64,000 nt of DNA from assembly GCF_013393185.1 (NCBI RefSeq), contig NZ_QJQX01000051.1, forward strand, positions 124,001 through 188,000, read 5' to 3'. This DNA comes from Sphingobium lactosutens (GTDB taxonomy: Bacteria; Pseudomonadota; Alphaproteobacteria; Sphingomonadales; Sphingomonadaceae). Of the stretch, positions 26,610 through 35,334 are shown piece by piece. The first letter of the stretch is position 1, and every line of letters starts with the position of its first letter. The notes under the pieces are model-generated. The model ran no database searches, was not told the DNA's origin, and saw nothing but the letters and a program-made list of their open reading frames with translations. Position numbers and translations under genes: made by a program.

Positions 26610-27263
26610 ATGAACGACATCTGGACCCATATCGTCGCCGATTTTTCCAATCTCGGCTCTCCATCCGCGCTGGCCGCCTTTGGCCAGGTGGTGCTGATCG
26701 ACATCATGCTGGCGGCGGACAATGCCATCGTCGTCGGCGCGCTGGCCGCCGGCCTGCCGCCCGCCTCACGCCGCAAGGTGATCGCGATCGGCGTGATCGC
26801 CGCATTGGTGCTGCGCATCGCCTTCGCCCTGCTGGTGACGCAGTTGATGCAACTGGTCGGCCTGGTCTTTGCCGGTGGCCTGCTGCTGGTCTGGGTTGCG
26901 TGGAAGATGTGGCGCGAACTGCGTTCGGGCGGCGAGGCCGAAGATGCCGAGGATATCGCCGGCAAGGCGGCGCCCAAGGGCTTTGCCCAGGCGGCATGGG
27001 CGGTCGCCATCGCCGACGTGTCGATGAGCCTGGACAATGTGCTGGCGGTCGCGGGCGCGGCGCGCGAACATCCCGGCATCCTGGTCGTCGGGCTGATCCT
27101 GTCAGTCGCGCTGATGGGCGTGGCGGCGAACCTGCTGGCCCGCGTCATCGAACGCTATCGCGCGATCGCCTATTTCGGACTGCTGGTGATCCTCTATGTC
27201 GCCGGCAAGATGATCTACGAAGGCGTGATCGATCCGGCGACGGGCCTCATGACCCTTCTCTGA
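26610..27263 (+). CDS. TerC/YjbE-family integral membrane protein
   Basis: A 217-residue membrane protein with about seven helices and the two TerC signature segments: DIMLAADNAIVVGALAAGLP (about 33-52) and AIADVSMSLDNVLAVAGAA, whose acidic residues are thought to bind metal. TerC proteins are associated with Mn2+ export or metal supply during membrane protein secretion, or with tellurite resistance. The start is at 26610, after AGAGGA; an open frame extends upstream without family similarity. It is convergent with the AbrB-type gene and overlaps its end by 17 bases. No tellurite operon is nearby, so a metal-homeostasis role is more likely. Confidence 0.9.
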   Translation: MNDIWTHIVADFSNLGSPSALAAFGQVVLIDIMLAADNAIVVGALAAGLPPASRRKVIAIGVIAALVLRIAFALLVTQLMQLVGLVFAGGLLLVWVAWKMWRELRSGGEAEDAEDIAGKAAPKGFAQAAWAVAIADVSMSLDNVLAVAGAAREHPGILVVGLILSVALMGVAANLLARVIERYRAIAYFGLLVILYVAGKMIYEGVIDPATGLMTLL

Positions 27264-28326
27264 TACCCCTAGACCTGAACCCGAGTGGTGCGCCGATCAG
27301 GACCAGCACCACGCGGGTCAGGTGATGGATGATGACCACGCCCGGCTCCAGCGCCAGGCTGAGCGCCACCATGCTCATTTCGGCAAGGCCGCCGGGCGAA
27401 TAGGCGAGCGTCAGCAGTACCGGGTCCAGCCCGGTCAGCGCGCTGATGCCGGCAGCCCAGGCGAATGTGACCGCCAGCAGGATCAGCGTCGATCCCGCCG
27501 CCAGCGCCAGGGTGCGCAGCAATGTCATAACCGTCAGACCCACGAAGCGGCAGCCGATGGTGGCGCCAAGGCCGACTTGCGCGGCGGCGAGCGCCCAGCC
27601 GGGAATACGGAAATCGGCGAGGCCGCTCATATGGACGGCGGCGCTGACCGCCAGCGGCCCGACCAGATGCCAGGCGGGCAGGCGCAGCAGCCTGCCGACG
27701 AACAGGCCCGACACCACGCAACCGACTGCCCACAGAAGCAGGCTCCAGTCCGCGACTTCGCCCGTCACGGCGGCGGACGGGGCGATCGCGACCGGCGCAT
27801 GGTCCAGCCGGATCAGGAAGGGCAGGATGAAGACGACCAGAAAGATGCGCGCGCCATGGATCAGGCCGATGGCGCGTTCGTCGGCGCCGCGTTCCGCCCC
27901 CATCACCACCATTTCCGCGATACCGCCGGGCATGCCGGCGAAATAGGCGGTGGCAGGGTCGAACTGCGCGACCTTGCGGAAATAGGTGACGCAGAGCAGC
28001 GCCGCGCTGGCGAGGAAGAAAGGCAGGGCGGCGAGCGGGACGATCCAGTCGCGCGCTTGCGCGCTGAGATGGGGGCCGAAGCTGCTGCCCAGCACCACGC
28101 CGATGACCGCCGCCATCGGGCGACGGGTGGCGGACGACGCCTGGATCGGCAGGCCCGCAACGCTGGCGATCGCGCAGGCGGCCATCGATCCCAGCACCCA
28201 TGGCAGGGGCGCACCGATCTCCAGGAACAGCGCGCCGCCCCCCGCTCCTACGGCCAGCGCCGCGAGGAAGCGGAGGATCGGCCCTATGGTATCAGACCAT
28301 GATCCGATCGGGATTAAGCGGACCAT
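27247..28326 (-). CDS. AbrB-family (COG3180) membrane protein
   Basis: A 359-residue membrane protein with two similar halves of about five helices each. Repeated motifs are LPWVLGSMAACAIASVAGL and PAWHLVGPLAVSAAVHMSG, with the late segment LAYSPGGLAEMSMVALSL matching YFAGMPGGIAEMVVMGA in the first half. This internal duplication is the AbrB membrane family, often mis-named a transcriptional regulator or ammonia monooxygenase; it is probably a transporter. It lies 18 bases after the CitMHS gene and is probably the last gene of the carboxylate uptake operon. Its start region carries an 11-bp inverted repeat. Confidence 0.85.
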   Translation of the reverse strand: MVRLIPIGSWSDTIGPILRFLAALAVGAGGGALFLEIGAPLPWVLGSMAACAIASVAGLPIQASSATRRPMAAVIGVVLGSSFGPHLSAQARDWIVPLAALPFFLASAALLCVTYFRKVAQFDPATAYFAGMPGGIAEMVVMGAERGADERAIGLIHGARIFLVVFILPFLIRLDHAPVAIAPSAAVTGEVADWSLLLWAVGCVVSGLFVGRLLRLPAWHLVGPLAVSAAVHMSGLADFRIPGWALAAAQVGLGATIGCRFVGLTVMTLLRTLALAAGSTLILLAVTFAWAAGISALTGLDPVLLTLAYSPGGLAEMSMVALSLALEPGVVIIHHLTRVVLVLIGAPLGFRSRGIREGS

Positions 28327-28334
28327 GGTCTGAT
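28291..28334 (-). repeat. 11-bp inverted repeat at the start of the AbrB-type gene
   Basis: ATCAGACCATG (28291-28301) and CATGGTCTGAT (28324-28334) are perfect reverse complements 22 bases apart. The right arm spans the proposed start codon at 28326-28324 and the left arm lies in codons 9-12. The resulting hairpin could limit translation of the last gene of the operon, or act as an operator. Confidence 0.4.
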
Positions 28335-28344
28335 TCCTTGTAGT

Positions 28345-29652
28345 TCATGCCACGAAGGGGAAAGCCAGCGCGATCATGCCGACCAGCGTCATGACGATGC
28401 AGACCGCTGCGGCTGGCAGCAGGGTGAAGCGTTGGTGATCAGCCAGGTCGATGCCGGCGAGGCTGACCAGCAGATAGGTCGACGGCACCAGCGGGCTGAG
28501 CAGGTGAACCGGCTGGCCCATCAGAGAGGCTCGCGCGATCGCCATCGGATCGACGCCATAATGGGCGCCGGCTTCGGCCAGAATCGGCAGCATGCCGAAA
28601 TAAAAGGCGTCGTTGGAGATGAAGAAGGTGAAGGGCATGGAGAGCAGGGCCGTGATCGGCGCCATATACGGGCCGAGCGCGGGGGGAATGAAGCCCACCA
28701 CTTCCTTGCTCATGGCTTCGACCATGCCGGTGCCGCCAAGGATGCCGGTGAAGATGCCGGCGGCGAAGATCAGCGACACGACTGACAGGACGTTGCCGGC
28801 ATGGGCGGCGATCCGCTCCTTCTGCTGAGCGACGCCGGGATAGTTGACGATCATGGCGATGGCGAAGGCGATCATCATCAGGACCGACAGCGGCAGCACA
28901 CCCCAGACCAGCAGGCCGAGCAGCGCGATCACCAGCGCGGCGTTGAACCAGCGCAGGTGCGGACGGCGCGCTTCGGGATATTGCGACACGCCAAGGTCGG
29001 CGATGTCGACCGGCTCGCGCTGCGGCACATGGACGTGGCCGAGGCGACGCCGTTCCTTGATCCCGAACCAGAAGGCGAGGCCGAGCAGGAAGGCGAGGCC
29101 GGCGATCATGCCGGGGATGAGCGGCAGGAACAGGGTGGCGGCGTCGAGCTTCAGCGCGCTTGCGGCGCGGGCAGTGGGGCCGCCCCAGGGCGTCAGGTTC
29201 ATGATCCCGCTCGTCACCATCAGCAGGCAGACGAGGTAGATACGCTTCATGTCGAACCGCTTGTAGAGCGGCAGCAGCGCGGCGATGGTGATGATGTAGG
29301 TGGTCGATCCGTCACCATCCAGGCTGACGACCGCGCACAGCACTACCGACCCCAGCAGGATCAGCAGCGGATCGCCATGAACCAGCTTCACCAACCGCCC
29401 GACCAGCGGATCGAACAGGCCGGTATCCGTCATGGTCGAGAAGAAGAGGATGGCGAAGAGCAGCATCACGCCGGTCGGGGCGAGATTCTTGATGCCGTCG
29501 ATCATCATGTCGCCAAGGCCCGCGGCCTGTCCGGCGATCACCCCGAACAGCGAGGGGATGACGATCAGCGCGACCAGCGGCGTCATCTTTTTGGTCATGA
29601 TCAGCGTCATGAAGGTGGCGACCATCAGGAAGCCGAGCAGGGCAAGGTTCAT
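28345..29652 (-). CDS. CitMHS-family citrate/divalent-metal transporter
   Basis: A 435-residue transporter with about twelve helices. It starts MNLALLGFLMVATFMTLIM, which is typical of CitMHS proteins. Conserved stretches include VVSLDGDGSTTYIITIAAL, TPWGGPTARAASAL and FTFFISNDAFYFGMLPIL. Members couple uptake of Mg2+- or Ca2+-citrate complexes to protons. It is the third gene of the run solute-binding protein - porin - CitMHS - AbrB and lies near a TctD/TctE-like two-component system, consistent with regulated tricarboxylate uptake. Citrate itself is inferred from the family. Confidence 0.9.
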   Translation of the reverse strand: MNLALLGFLMVATFMTLIMTKKMTPLVALIVIPSLFGVIAGQAAGLGDMMIDGIKNLAPTGVMLLFAILFFSTMTDTGLFDPLVGRLVKLVHGDPLLILLGSVVLCAVVSLDGDGSTTYIITIAALLPLYKRFDMKRIYLVCLLMVTSGIMNLTPWGGPTARAASALKLDAATLFLPLIPGMIAGLAFLLGLAFWFGIKERRRLGHVHVPQREPVDIADLGVSQYPEARRPHLRWFNAALVIALLGLLVWGVLPLSVLMMIAFAIAMIVNYPGVAQQKERIAAHAGNVLSVVSLIFAAGIFTGILGGTGMVEAMSKEVVGFIPPALGPYMAPITALLSMPFTFFISNDAFYFGMLPILAEAGAHYGVDPMAIARASLMGQPVHLLSPLVPSTYLLVSLAGIDLADHQRFTLLPAAAVCIVMTLVGMIALAFPFVA

Positions 29653-29686
29653 CGCTGCGTCCTTGGTTGAGCTGGAATAGGAGAGA

Positions 29687-31198
29687 TCAGAAGGTCACGC
29701 CGACGCGTGCGCTGACGGTCTGGCCATCGTCGCTGCCGGTGAAGGTTCCCGCGCGGTTGTCGGTGTGCCAGTGGATGGCGTTCAACTGGAGCCGGGTGAA
29801 GCTGTTGAGATACCAGTTCACGCCCAGCGTTCCGGCCCAGCCGTCGCCACCCAGGACGAGATCGGTATAATCCAGATTCTCGTAGCGGGCGGTCAGTTCG
29901 ATCGCGCCGCTGCCGCCGTCGAAGGTCGGGTTCAGCACATTGGGCTGGCCGAAGCTGCCGAGGCGCGGGTTGTAGGGCGGCAGTTCGCCGGTCAGGAAGA
30001 AGCCGGTCGACAGGCTCCACGCCTTGCTTTCGAAGTCGGGGCGGCCGCCGGTCAGGCGGGCGGTGCGACGGCCCGCCTCACCCATGACCCACAGGCTGCC
30101 GGTGTAGCCGCCCAGTTCCACGCCATAGCCGGTGGTCGACTTGCCGCCCAGCAGTTCGCCGGTGCCGACACGTACCGCGCCGTTGAAGCGGCCGCCGATG
30201 ACGGTGCTGCGCGTCAGCGTGGTCGCGGCGGCGGACAGCGCCTCGTCAAAACCCCAGGCGCCGACATGGAGCAACGAACGGTCGGTCTTGATCGGGTTCC
30301 AGTGGGCGCGCGCCAGGACCGTGCGGCTGTCATTGGTCGCCTGCTGCCCGTCGATCCGGTCGCCGGTTACGCTGACCGACGCGTGCCAGTTGGGACCGAA
30401 CATGCGGCCCATGATGCCGATGCCGTAGAAGCCGCGCTGCGGGATGATGGCGGTCGAAACGGTGCTGCGTTCGAGGAAGGGTGTGGAGTCGGAGCCCGTG
30501 CTGCCTTCAAACGCGCGGTCGTTGAACAGATGGCCGGCACGAATGTCATAATCGATCTTGCTGCTCAGACGATTGCGCCAGCCGAGGAAGGCGGTGACGA
30601 TGTCGACTTCATTTTCGGAAAAATCGCTTTCGAACTGGTAGAAGAAATGAGGCCCGACGCCGCCTTCAAGGCCGAGGCGCAGCGCGCGCATGCCCGTCGT
30701 GGTGGTGTTGCGGCCATTATAGCGCGATCCCATGGTCGAGCTGACATCGACCAGGATGCGGCCGCGCGGCTTGTAGGTGAAGACGCCGTCGGCCGAGCGG
30801 AAGACGGGCAGGCCCGCGCCCCATTCGGTGGTCACGCCGGACGGGTTGGCGGCGACGGCGCGCGCCTGCGCCACGTCGATATCGGCGGGACCGGGCGGCA
30901 CGATCTGCGGCGCGAAGGGGGCGATGACGAGCGGCGGAGTCGCCTGCTGCGTGACCTGCTGTTGGGCGACCTGCGGCGCGGGTTTCTGGCCGGATTGCTG
31001 CGCGGGAGCGGGCGCAGCATTCTGCGCGAGACCCTGCCCTTCGAGTTTGTCGAGGCGCGCCTTCAGCGTAGCGATTTCGGCGGCCTGCGCCTTGACGAGC
31101 GCGGCCAGTTCCTCCGCGCTGGGCGTTTGGGCCAGCGCTGGGGTGGCGGCGATCAGCGCCAGCGCGGCGCAACCGCCGCGCAACAACAGGGACGTCAT
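29687..31198 (-). CDS. OprP/OprO-type outer-membrane porin
   Basis: A 503-residue porin: signal peptide (start MTSLLLRGGCAALALIAA, cleavage near ALAQ), then a short coiled-coil segment (ELAALVKAQAAEIATLKARLDKLEGQ, about 30-55) for trimerisation. A Gln/Pro/Ala-rich linker follows, then a 16-strand-type barrel starting near residue 130 and ending VSARVGVTF. It matches the phosphate-selective porin O/P family, members of which pass anions. It begins one base after the solute-binding protein gene, so the two are co-transcribed and probably handle the same anion. Confidence 0.88.
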   Translation of the reverse strand: MTSLLLRGGCAALALIAATPALAQTPSAEELAALVKAQAAEIATLKARLDKLEGQGLAQNAAPAPAQQSGQKPAPQVAQQQVTQQATPPLVIAPFAPQIVPPGPADIDVAQARAVAANPSGVTTEWGAGLPVFRSADGVFTYKPRGRILVDVSSTMGSRYNGRNTTTTGMRALRLGLEGGVGPHFFYQFESDFSENEVDIVTAFLGWRNRLSSKIDYDIRAGHLFNDRAFEGSTGSDSTPFLERSTVSTAIIPQRGFYGIGIMGRMFGPNWHASVSVTGDRIDGQQATNDSRTVLARAHWNPIKTDRSLLHVGAWGFDEALSAAATTLTRSTVIGGRFNGAVRVGTGELLGGKSTTGYGVELGGYTGSLWVMGEAGRRTARLTGGRPDFESKAWSLSTGFFLTGELPPYNPRLGSFGQPNVLNPTFDGGSGAIELTARYENLDYTDLVLGGDGWAGTLGVNWYLNSFTRLQLNAIHWHTDNRAGTFTGSDDGQTVSARVGVTF

Positions 31199-31199
31199 A

Positions 31200-32276
31200 T
31201 CACTTGGCTCCAGAGGCGAGGATCGCGTTCCAGTCGCGCAGGAAGCGCTGCTGTTTCAGGCGATCGAGATTGGCGAGAAGCTGCGGGCCGACGCGCACCG
31301 GGCGGGCCTGGGCAGCGGGAAGACGGCGGCCGCGAATGTCGGTGCGGACCGGCCAGAGGCTATGCTGGGCGAGCAGGGACTGGCCCTGACGCGACAGCAG
31401 GAAATCAAGGAAGAGCTTGGCGGCGGCGGGATGCCGCGCTTCCCGCGCAATGAAGGCGATGCGCGACATCACGATGGTGTAGTCCTGCGGGAAAATGACG
31501 CCGATGCGCGGGTCGCGGCGCGCGCGTTCCACCGCATAGGAGCCGATGACATTATAGGCGATCGACAGCTTGCCTTCGGCGACGCCTTGCAGCATCGGTT
31601 CGGTGGTGATGGACAATTGCGGACGTGTGGCCGCCATCGCCTCCACCAGCGAGCGCATGTCGCCGGTGATCGCATAATCCTGCGTCAGATAAAGATAGCC
31701 GGTGTTGGAACGGGCGGGATCGAAGGTCGCAACCTTGCCCGTCAATGCCTTCCGGTCCTTGCGCAGCAGCGCTTCCAGCGCGGCATGGCTGCGCGGCGGA
31801 TTGGGGATCGCCTTTTTATTGTAGACATAGGCGATCGGTTCGGCGGTGACGCCGAAACCCATATTCTTCCAGACGGCCGAAGGCGGCAATGCCGGCTTTT
31901 CGGGGCTGGCATAGGCCTGCGCGAAGCCGTCGTTGATCAGCTTCACCTGCTGGTCCATCGCTGATGACCAGACAAGATCGGCCGAAGGCTTGCGCGCCCG
32001 CGATTCGGCGACGAAACGGCGATACATTTCGTTGGAGCCAAGGTCGGCATAGCGGACGGTGACGCCGGGATAGCGACGCTGGAACGCGATGATGACCGGC
32101 GCCATTTCCGACGTGTCGGCATTGGCGTAGACGATCACCTGCCGTTCCGCCTGCGCGTCGGCGATCAGTTGATCATAGGAGCGCGGATAGCCGACTGACC
32201 GTTCCGCCATTGCGGTGGCGGCTGGCACGGCCAGACTTGCCAATGCTGCAACAATCTGAATAACCCTTCGCATCAC
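31200..32276 (-). CDS. Periplasmic solute-binding protein without linked ABC permease
   Basis: A 358-residue periplasmic binding protein of the iron/2-aminoethylphosphonate-like class (SBP_bac_8 type). The signal peptide is MMRRVIQIVAALASLAVPAATAMA. The binding fold starts RQVIVYANADTSEMAPVI and includes LVWSSAMDQQVKLINDG and SIAYNVIGSYAVERAR. No permease or ATPase gene is adjacent. It is the first gene of the porin-CitMHS operon and is divergent from the two-component system. In Tct/Bct-type systems a binding protein can present ligand to the sensor kinase, and this gene may do that. Ligand unknown; a carboxylate is inferred. Confidence 0.87.
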   Translation of the reverse strand: MMRRVIQIVAALASLAVPAATAMAERSVGYPRSYDQLIADAQAERQVIVYANADTSEMAPVIIAFQRRYPGVTVRYADLGSNEMYRRFVAESRARKPSADLVWSSAMDQQVKLINDGFAQAYASPEKPALPPSAVWKNMGFGVTAEPIAYVYNKKAIPNPPRSHAALEALLRKDRKALTGKVATFDPARSNTGYLYLTQDYAITGDMRSLVEAMAATRPQLSITTEPMLQGVAEGKLSIAYNVIGSYAVERARRDPRIGVIFPQDYTIVMSRIAFIAREARHPAAAKLFLDFLLSRQGQSLLAQHSLWPVRTDIRGRRLPAAQARPVRVGPQLLANLDRLKQQRFLRDWNAILASGAK

Positions 32277-32378
32277 CCGTCCTTCGCTTTTCCGTTTCTG
32301 TCGCCGGATAAGATGTGAGGGTCAGTTACGAAGCCAAGCTGTCATCAACCTTTCAGCATCAGGTGCCCTATTCGGATT

Positions 32379-33035
32379 TTGATGATCGAGGATGACGCCG
32401 CGCTGGCGCGCAGCATTTCCGCCCTGCTCCGCGCGGGCGGCCATGCGGTGGACCATGTCGCGACCGGGGAAGACGCCCTTTCGATCGTCGGCAGCGAACC
32501 CTATGCGCTGGTGATTCTGGACGTCGGCCTGCCCGATATGGACGGCTTTGCGGTGCTGGCCGAATTGCGGCGCCGGGGCGAGAAGGTGCCCGTCCTGATG
32601 CTGACGGCGCGCGATGCACTGGACGACCGCGTGCGCGGGCTGGACCTGGGCGCAGACGATTATCTGCGCAAGCCCTTCGACCCGGAGGAGTTGGAGGCGC
32701 GGGTGCGTGCACTGGGGCGGCGGCGCGGCGGCGATCCGACGCCCGAACTCAGCGTCGGCACATTGACCATCAATCGCTCCACCGGAACGGCGGACGTCGC
32801 CGGGCGGCCGCTCGACCTGCGCCGGCGAGAAATGGCCGTGCTCGAATCGCTGGCGACGCGCGCCGGCCAGGTCGTGCCGCGCGAATTGCTGATCGGCGAA
32901 GTATTCGGCTTCGACGAGCCGGTTGGCGGCAACGCGATCGAGGTGCATGTGACGCGCCTGCGCGGCAAGCTGGCGCCCGATGGGCCGGGCATCCGCACGG
33001 TGCGCGGCGTCGGCTACATGCTCGATGCCGGGTAA
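32379..33035 (+). CDS. OmpR-family response regulator (TctD-like)
   Basis: A response regulator of about 220 residues: receiver domain (1-115) with phosphorylation Asp in LVILDVGLPDMDG, T/S in MLTARD and K in RKPFDPEE, then a winged-helix OmpR/PhoB domain (about 125-218, GNAIEVHVTRLRGKL). The start is odd. The first usual codons in frame are TTG 32379 and ATG 32382, yet the family's first strand (R-I-L-M-I-E-D-D) is encoded from an ATT at 32370 that follows AGG by seven bases; with that start the phospho-Asp is residue 51. The conservative start is given here. It overlaps the sensor kinase gene by 11 bases. Confidence 0.9.
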   Translation: MMIEDDAALARSISALLRAGGHAVDHVATGEDALSIVGSEPYALVILDVGLPDMDGFAVLAELRRRGEKVPVLMLTARDALDDRVRGLDLGADDYLRKPFDPEELEARVRALGRRRGGDPTPELSVGTLTINRSTGTADVAGRPLDLRRREMAVLESLATRAGQVVPRELLIGEVFGFDEPVGGNAIEVHVTRLRGKLAPDGPGIRTVRGVGYMLDAG

Positions 33036-34437
33036 GGCGCCGGACAGGGGACGGGCCATTGCGCTGCGGACCCGGCTGCTCGCGGCGATGCTGGGACCGC
33101 TGCTGGGCGCGGCGGCGATTATCGGCATCGGCGGGGCGACGCTGATTTCCGACGTGGTGCGGCGGACCAACGATCGGGTACTGGGCGGCGCGCTGGGCGC
33201 CATCGCCGAAACGGTGCAGGTGGAGCGCGGAGAGGTGACGCTGGACCTGCCGCCCGCAGCCTTCGGCATGCTGGAAAATAGCGAGCGCGACAATGTCTAT
33301 TATCGCATCGCCGTGGGGCGCGACCTGCTGACCGGCTATGCCGATCTGCCTGCGCCCGATCCGGCGACGATGACGGTCGACCAGCCGCGATACCGCTTCG
33401 CCCGCTATCGCGATCAGGGCATCCGCATCGCCGAGGTGAAGCGGATGCTGCCCCGCATCGAACAGCCGGTGATCGTGCAGGTCGCCGAGACGCTGGATAA
33501 TCGCAAGACGCTGGCCGGACGGCTGATCTTCGCGCTGCTGATGGGCGAAGTGGCGCTGGTCGGGGTCGCCGTGCTGCTGCTGCGCCCGGCTCTGGGGTGG
33601 AGCCTGCGCCCGCTCGCGCGCCTGCGCCGGTCAGTGGAAGCGCGCGATTCCAGCACGCGGCCGGATTTCTCGCCGCTCGACGCCGGGCCATTGCCCAATG
33701 AGCTGCGCCCGCTCGCCACCGCCTTCGACCATCTTCTGGCGCAGCTCGACAAGGCGACGGGTGGCGTGCGCCGCTTCACCGCCGACGCATCCCATCAGAT
33801 GCGCACGCCGTTGTCGGTGCTGAAGGTGCAGGTCGAATTGGCGCGGCGCGGATCGTCCGCCGCGCTGGACGAGATTGCCGATGCCGTGCAGCGCCTGGAA
33901 CGACTGGTGACGCAGTTGCTGGCGCTCGCCCGTGCCGAGGAAGGCGGCGTCTCCCCGCCGCTGGAGGCGGTCGACCTGAAAGAGGTCAGCAGCGCCGTCA
34001 TCGGCCGCCTGATCAACCAGGCGATCCAGGCGGAGGTCGAACTCAATCTCGATGCGGAGGATGGCGAAAGCTACCGGGTGCAGGCGCACCGGACCCTGGT
34101 GTTCGAGATCGCCGCCAACCTGATCGACAATGGCATCCGCTACAATCGGCGCGGCGGGACGGTCACGGTCATCCTGACGCGGGAGGCGGAACATGTGCTG
34201 CTGACCGTCAGCGACGACGGGCCGGGTATCGCGCCCGAACATCATGACCGGATTTTCGAGCGTTTCTTCCGCGCGGTCGGTCCCAACGGCGCGGACGGCA
34301 CGGGCCTTGGCCTTGCCATCGTACAGTCGGCCGCGTCGCGCATGGGCGCCAGCGTCGAGATCGCCGATGGCGGGCCGGGCACGCGCATCTCGATCCGTTT
34401 CGCCGCCGGCGATATAGCGGTAAGGGCGAGCGCATGA
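33025..34437 (+). CDS. Sensor histidine kinase (TctE-like)
   Basis: A 470-residue membrane kinase. Helix one is at about 20-42 and helix two at about 170-192. Between them is a periplasmic sensor of about 125 residues of the TctE/2CSK_N type. The HisKA domain has H257 in TADASHQMRTPLSV. The ATPase domain has the N box AANLIDNGIRYN and G boxes VSDDGPGIAP and GTGLGLAIVQSAA. The start at 33025 (MPGKAPDRGRAIALRT) lies within the end of the response regulator gene, indicating translational coupling. It probably responds to a carboxylate through the divergent binding protein and controls the porin-CitMHS operon. Confidence 0.92.
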   Translation: MPGKAPDRGRAIALRTRLLAAMLGPLLGAAAIIGIGGATLISDVVRRTNDRVLGGALGAIAETVQVERGEVTLDLPPAAFGMLENSERDNVYYRIAVGRDLLTGYADLPAPDPATMTVDQPRYRFARYRDQGIRIAEVKRMLPRIEQPVIVQVAETLDNRKTLAGRLIFALLMGEVALVGVAVLLLRPALGWSLRPLARLRRSVEARDSSTRPDFSPLDAGPLPNELRPLATAFDHLLAQLDKATGGVRRFTADASHQMRTPLSVLKVQVELARRGSSAALDEIADAVQRLERLVTQLLALARAEEGGVSPPLEAVDLKEVSSAVIGRLINQAIQAEVELNLDAEDGESYRVQAHRTLVFEIAANLIDNGIRYNRRGGTVTVILTREAEHVLLTVSDDGPGIAPEHHDRIFERFFRAVGPNGADGTGLGLAIVQSAASRMGASVEIADGGPGTRISIRFAAGDIAVRASA

Positions 34438-35300
34438 GCAATATTTCCTATCGCCGGGTCGGCATCATCGGCACCGGACGCGTCGCCCGCGCGCTGGCGC
34501 TGGCGCTGGCGCCCCATTCGGCCGAACCGCTGCTGCTATGGGGTCGGACGCCCGCCACGCTTCAGGCCATGGCGACGAATATCGGTCATGCCGCACATGC
34601 GGAAGATCTGTCGGCGCTCATGCAGGGCTGCGACCTGATCGCGATCGCCGTGTCGGACGACGCCATGGGTGACATCGTCGCCGATCTGGTCGATGGTCCC
34701 ATGGGGAGCGCCCCTCCCCTCCTCTTCCATGTCAGCGGACGCAGCGGCGTGTCCCTGCTGGAGCCGCTGCGCGCCAAAGGCGCGGCGACCGCCGCCATCC
34801 ATCCCGCCATGACCTTCACCGGCGACGCCCCGACCGAAGTGCAGCGCATGGCCGGCGCGCGCTTCGCCGTCACCGGGTCAAGCGTGCAGGCGGCGCAGGG
34901 CGCGCATCGGCTCGTCGCGCTGCTGGGCGGGGTCGCGGTCGACATCAGCGAGGCGCATCGCGCGCTCTATCATGCCGCGCTCTGCCATGCGGCCAATCAT
35001 CTGGTGACGCTGATCGCCGGCGCCTGCCATGCGCTGGAAGCGGCGGGCGCGGACGATCCGCTTGCCCTGCTTGCCCCGTTGGTCCGGGCGGCGACCGACA
35101 ACAGCCTGACGAAGGGCTTTGCCGCCTTGTCCGGCCCGTTGCTGCGCGGCGATGGCGAGACGATCGCGACGCATCTGGCCGCGCTGTCGAAGGATTGCCC
35201 GGCGCTGTCGCCCGCCTATCGCGCCATGGCGACGGCCACGCTCGACGAACTGGAACGGGACGGCCGGGATGTCGCCGCCCTGCGCGCGCTTTTCGCCTGA
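34434..35300 (+). CDS. Rossmann-like and DUF2520 domain protein
   Basis: A 288-residue protein with an NAD(P)-binding N-terminus (VGIIGTGRVARALALAL, about 8-24), then WGRTPATLQAMA and AIAVSDDAMGDIVADLV. The DUF2520 C-terminal helical domain (about 150-285) is preceded by AAIHPAMTFTGD. Relatives are poorly characterised dehydrogenase-like proteins. Its ATG overlaps the kinase stop (ATGA), so it is translated with the two-component system, although a role in signalling is not expected. Confidence 0.88.
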   Translation: MSNISYRRVGIIGTGRVARALALALAPHSAEPLLLWGRTPATLQAMATNIGHAAHAEDLSALMQGCDLIAIAVSDDAMGDIVADLVDGPMGSAPPLLFHVSGRSGVSLLEPLRAKGAATAAIHPAMTFTGDAPTEVQRMAGARFAVTGSSVQAAQGAHRLVALLGGVAVDISEAHRALYHAALCHAANHLVTLIAGACHALEAAGADDPLALLAPLVRAATDNSLTKGFAALSGPLLRGDGETIATHLAALSKDCPALSPAYRAMATATLDELERDGRDVAALRALFA

Positions 35301-35334
35301 TGGCGTGACGGCGCGATCCTGCTATCAGAGGCGC

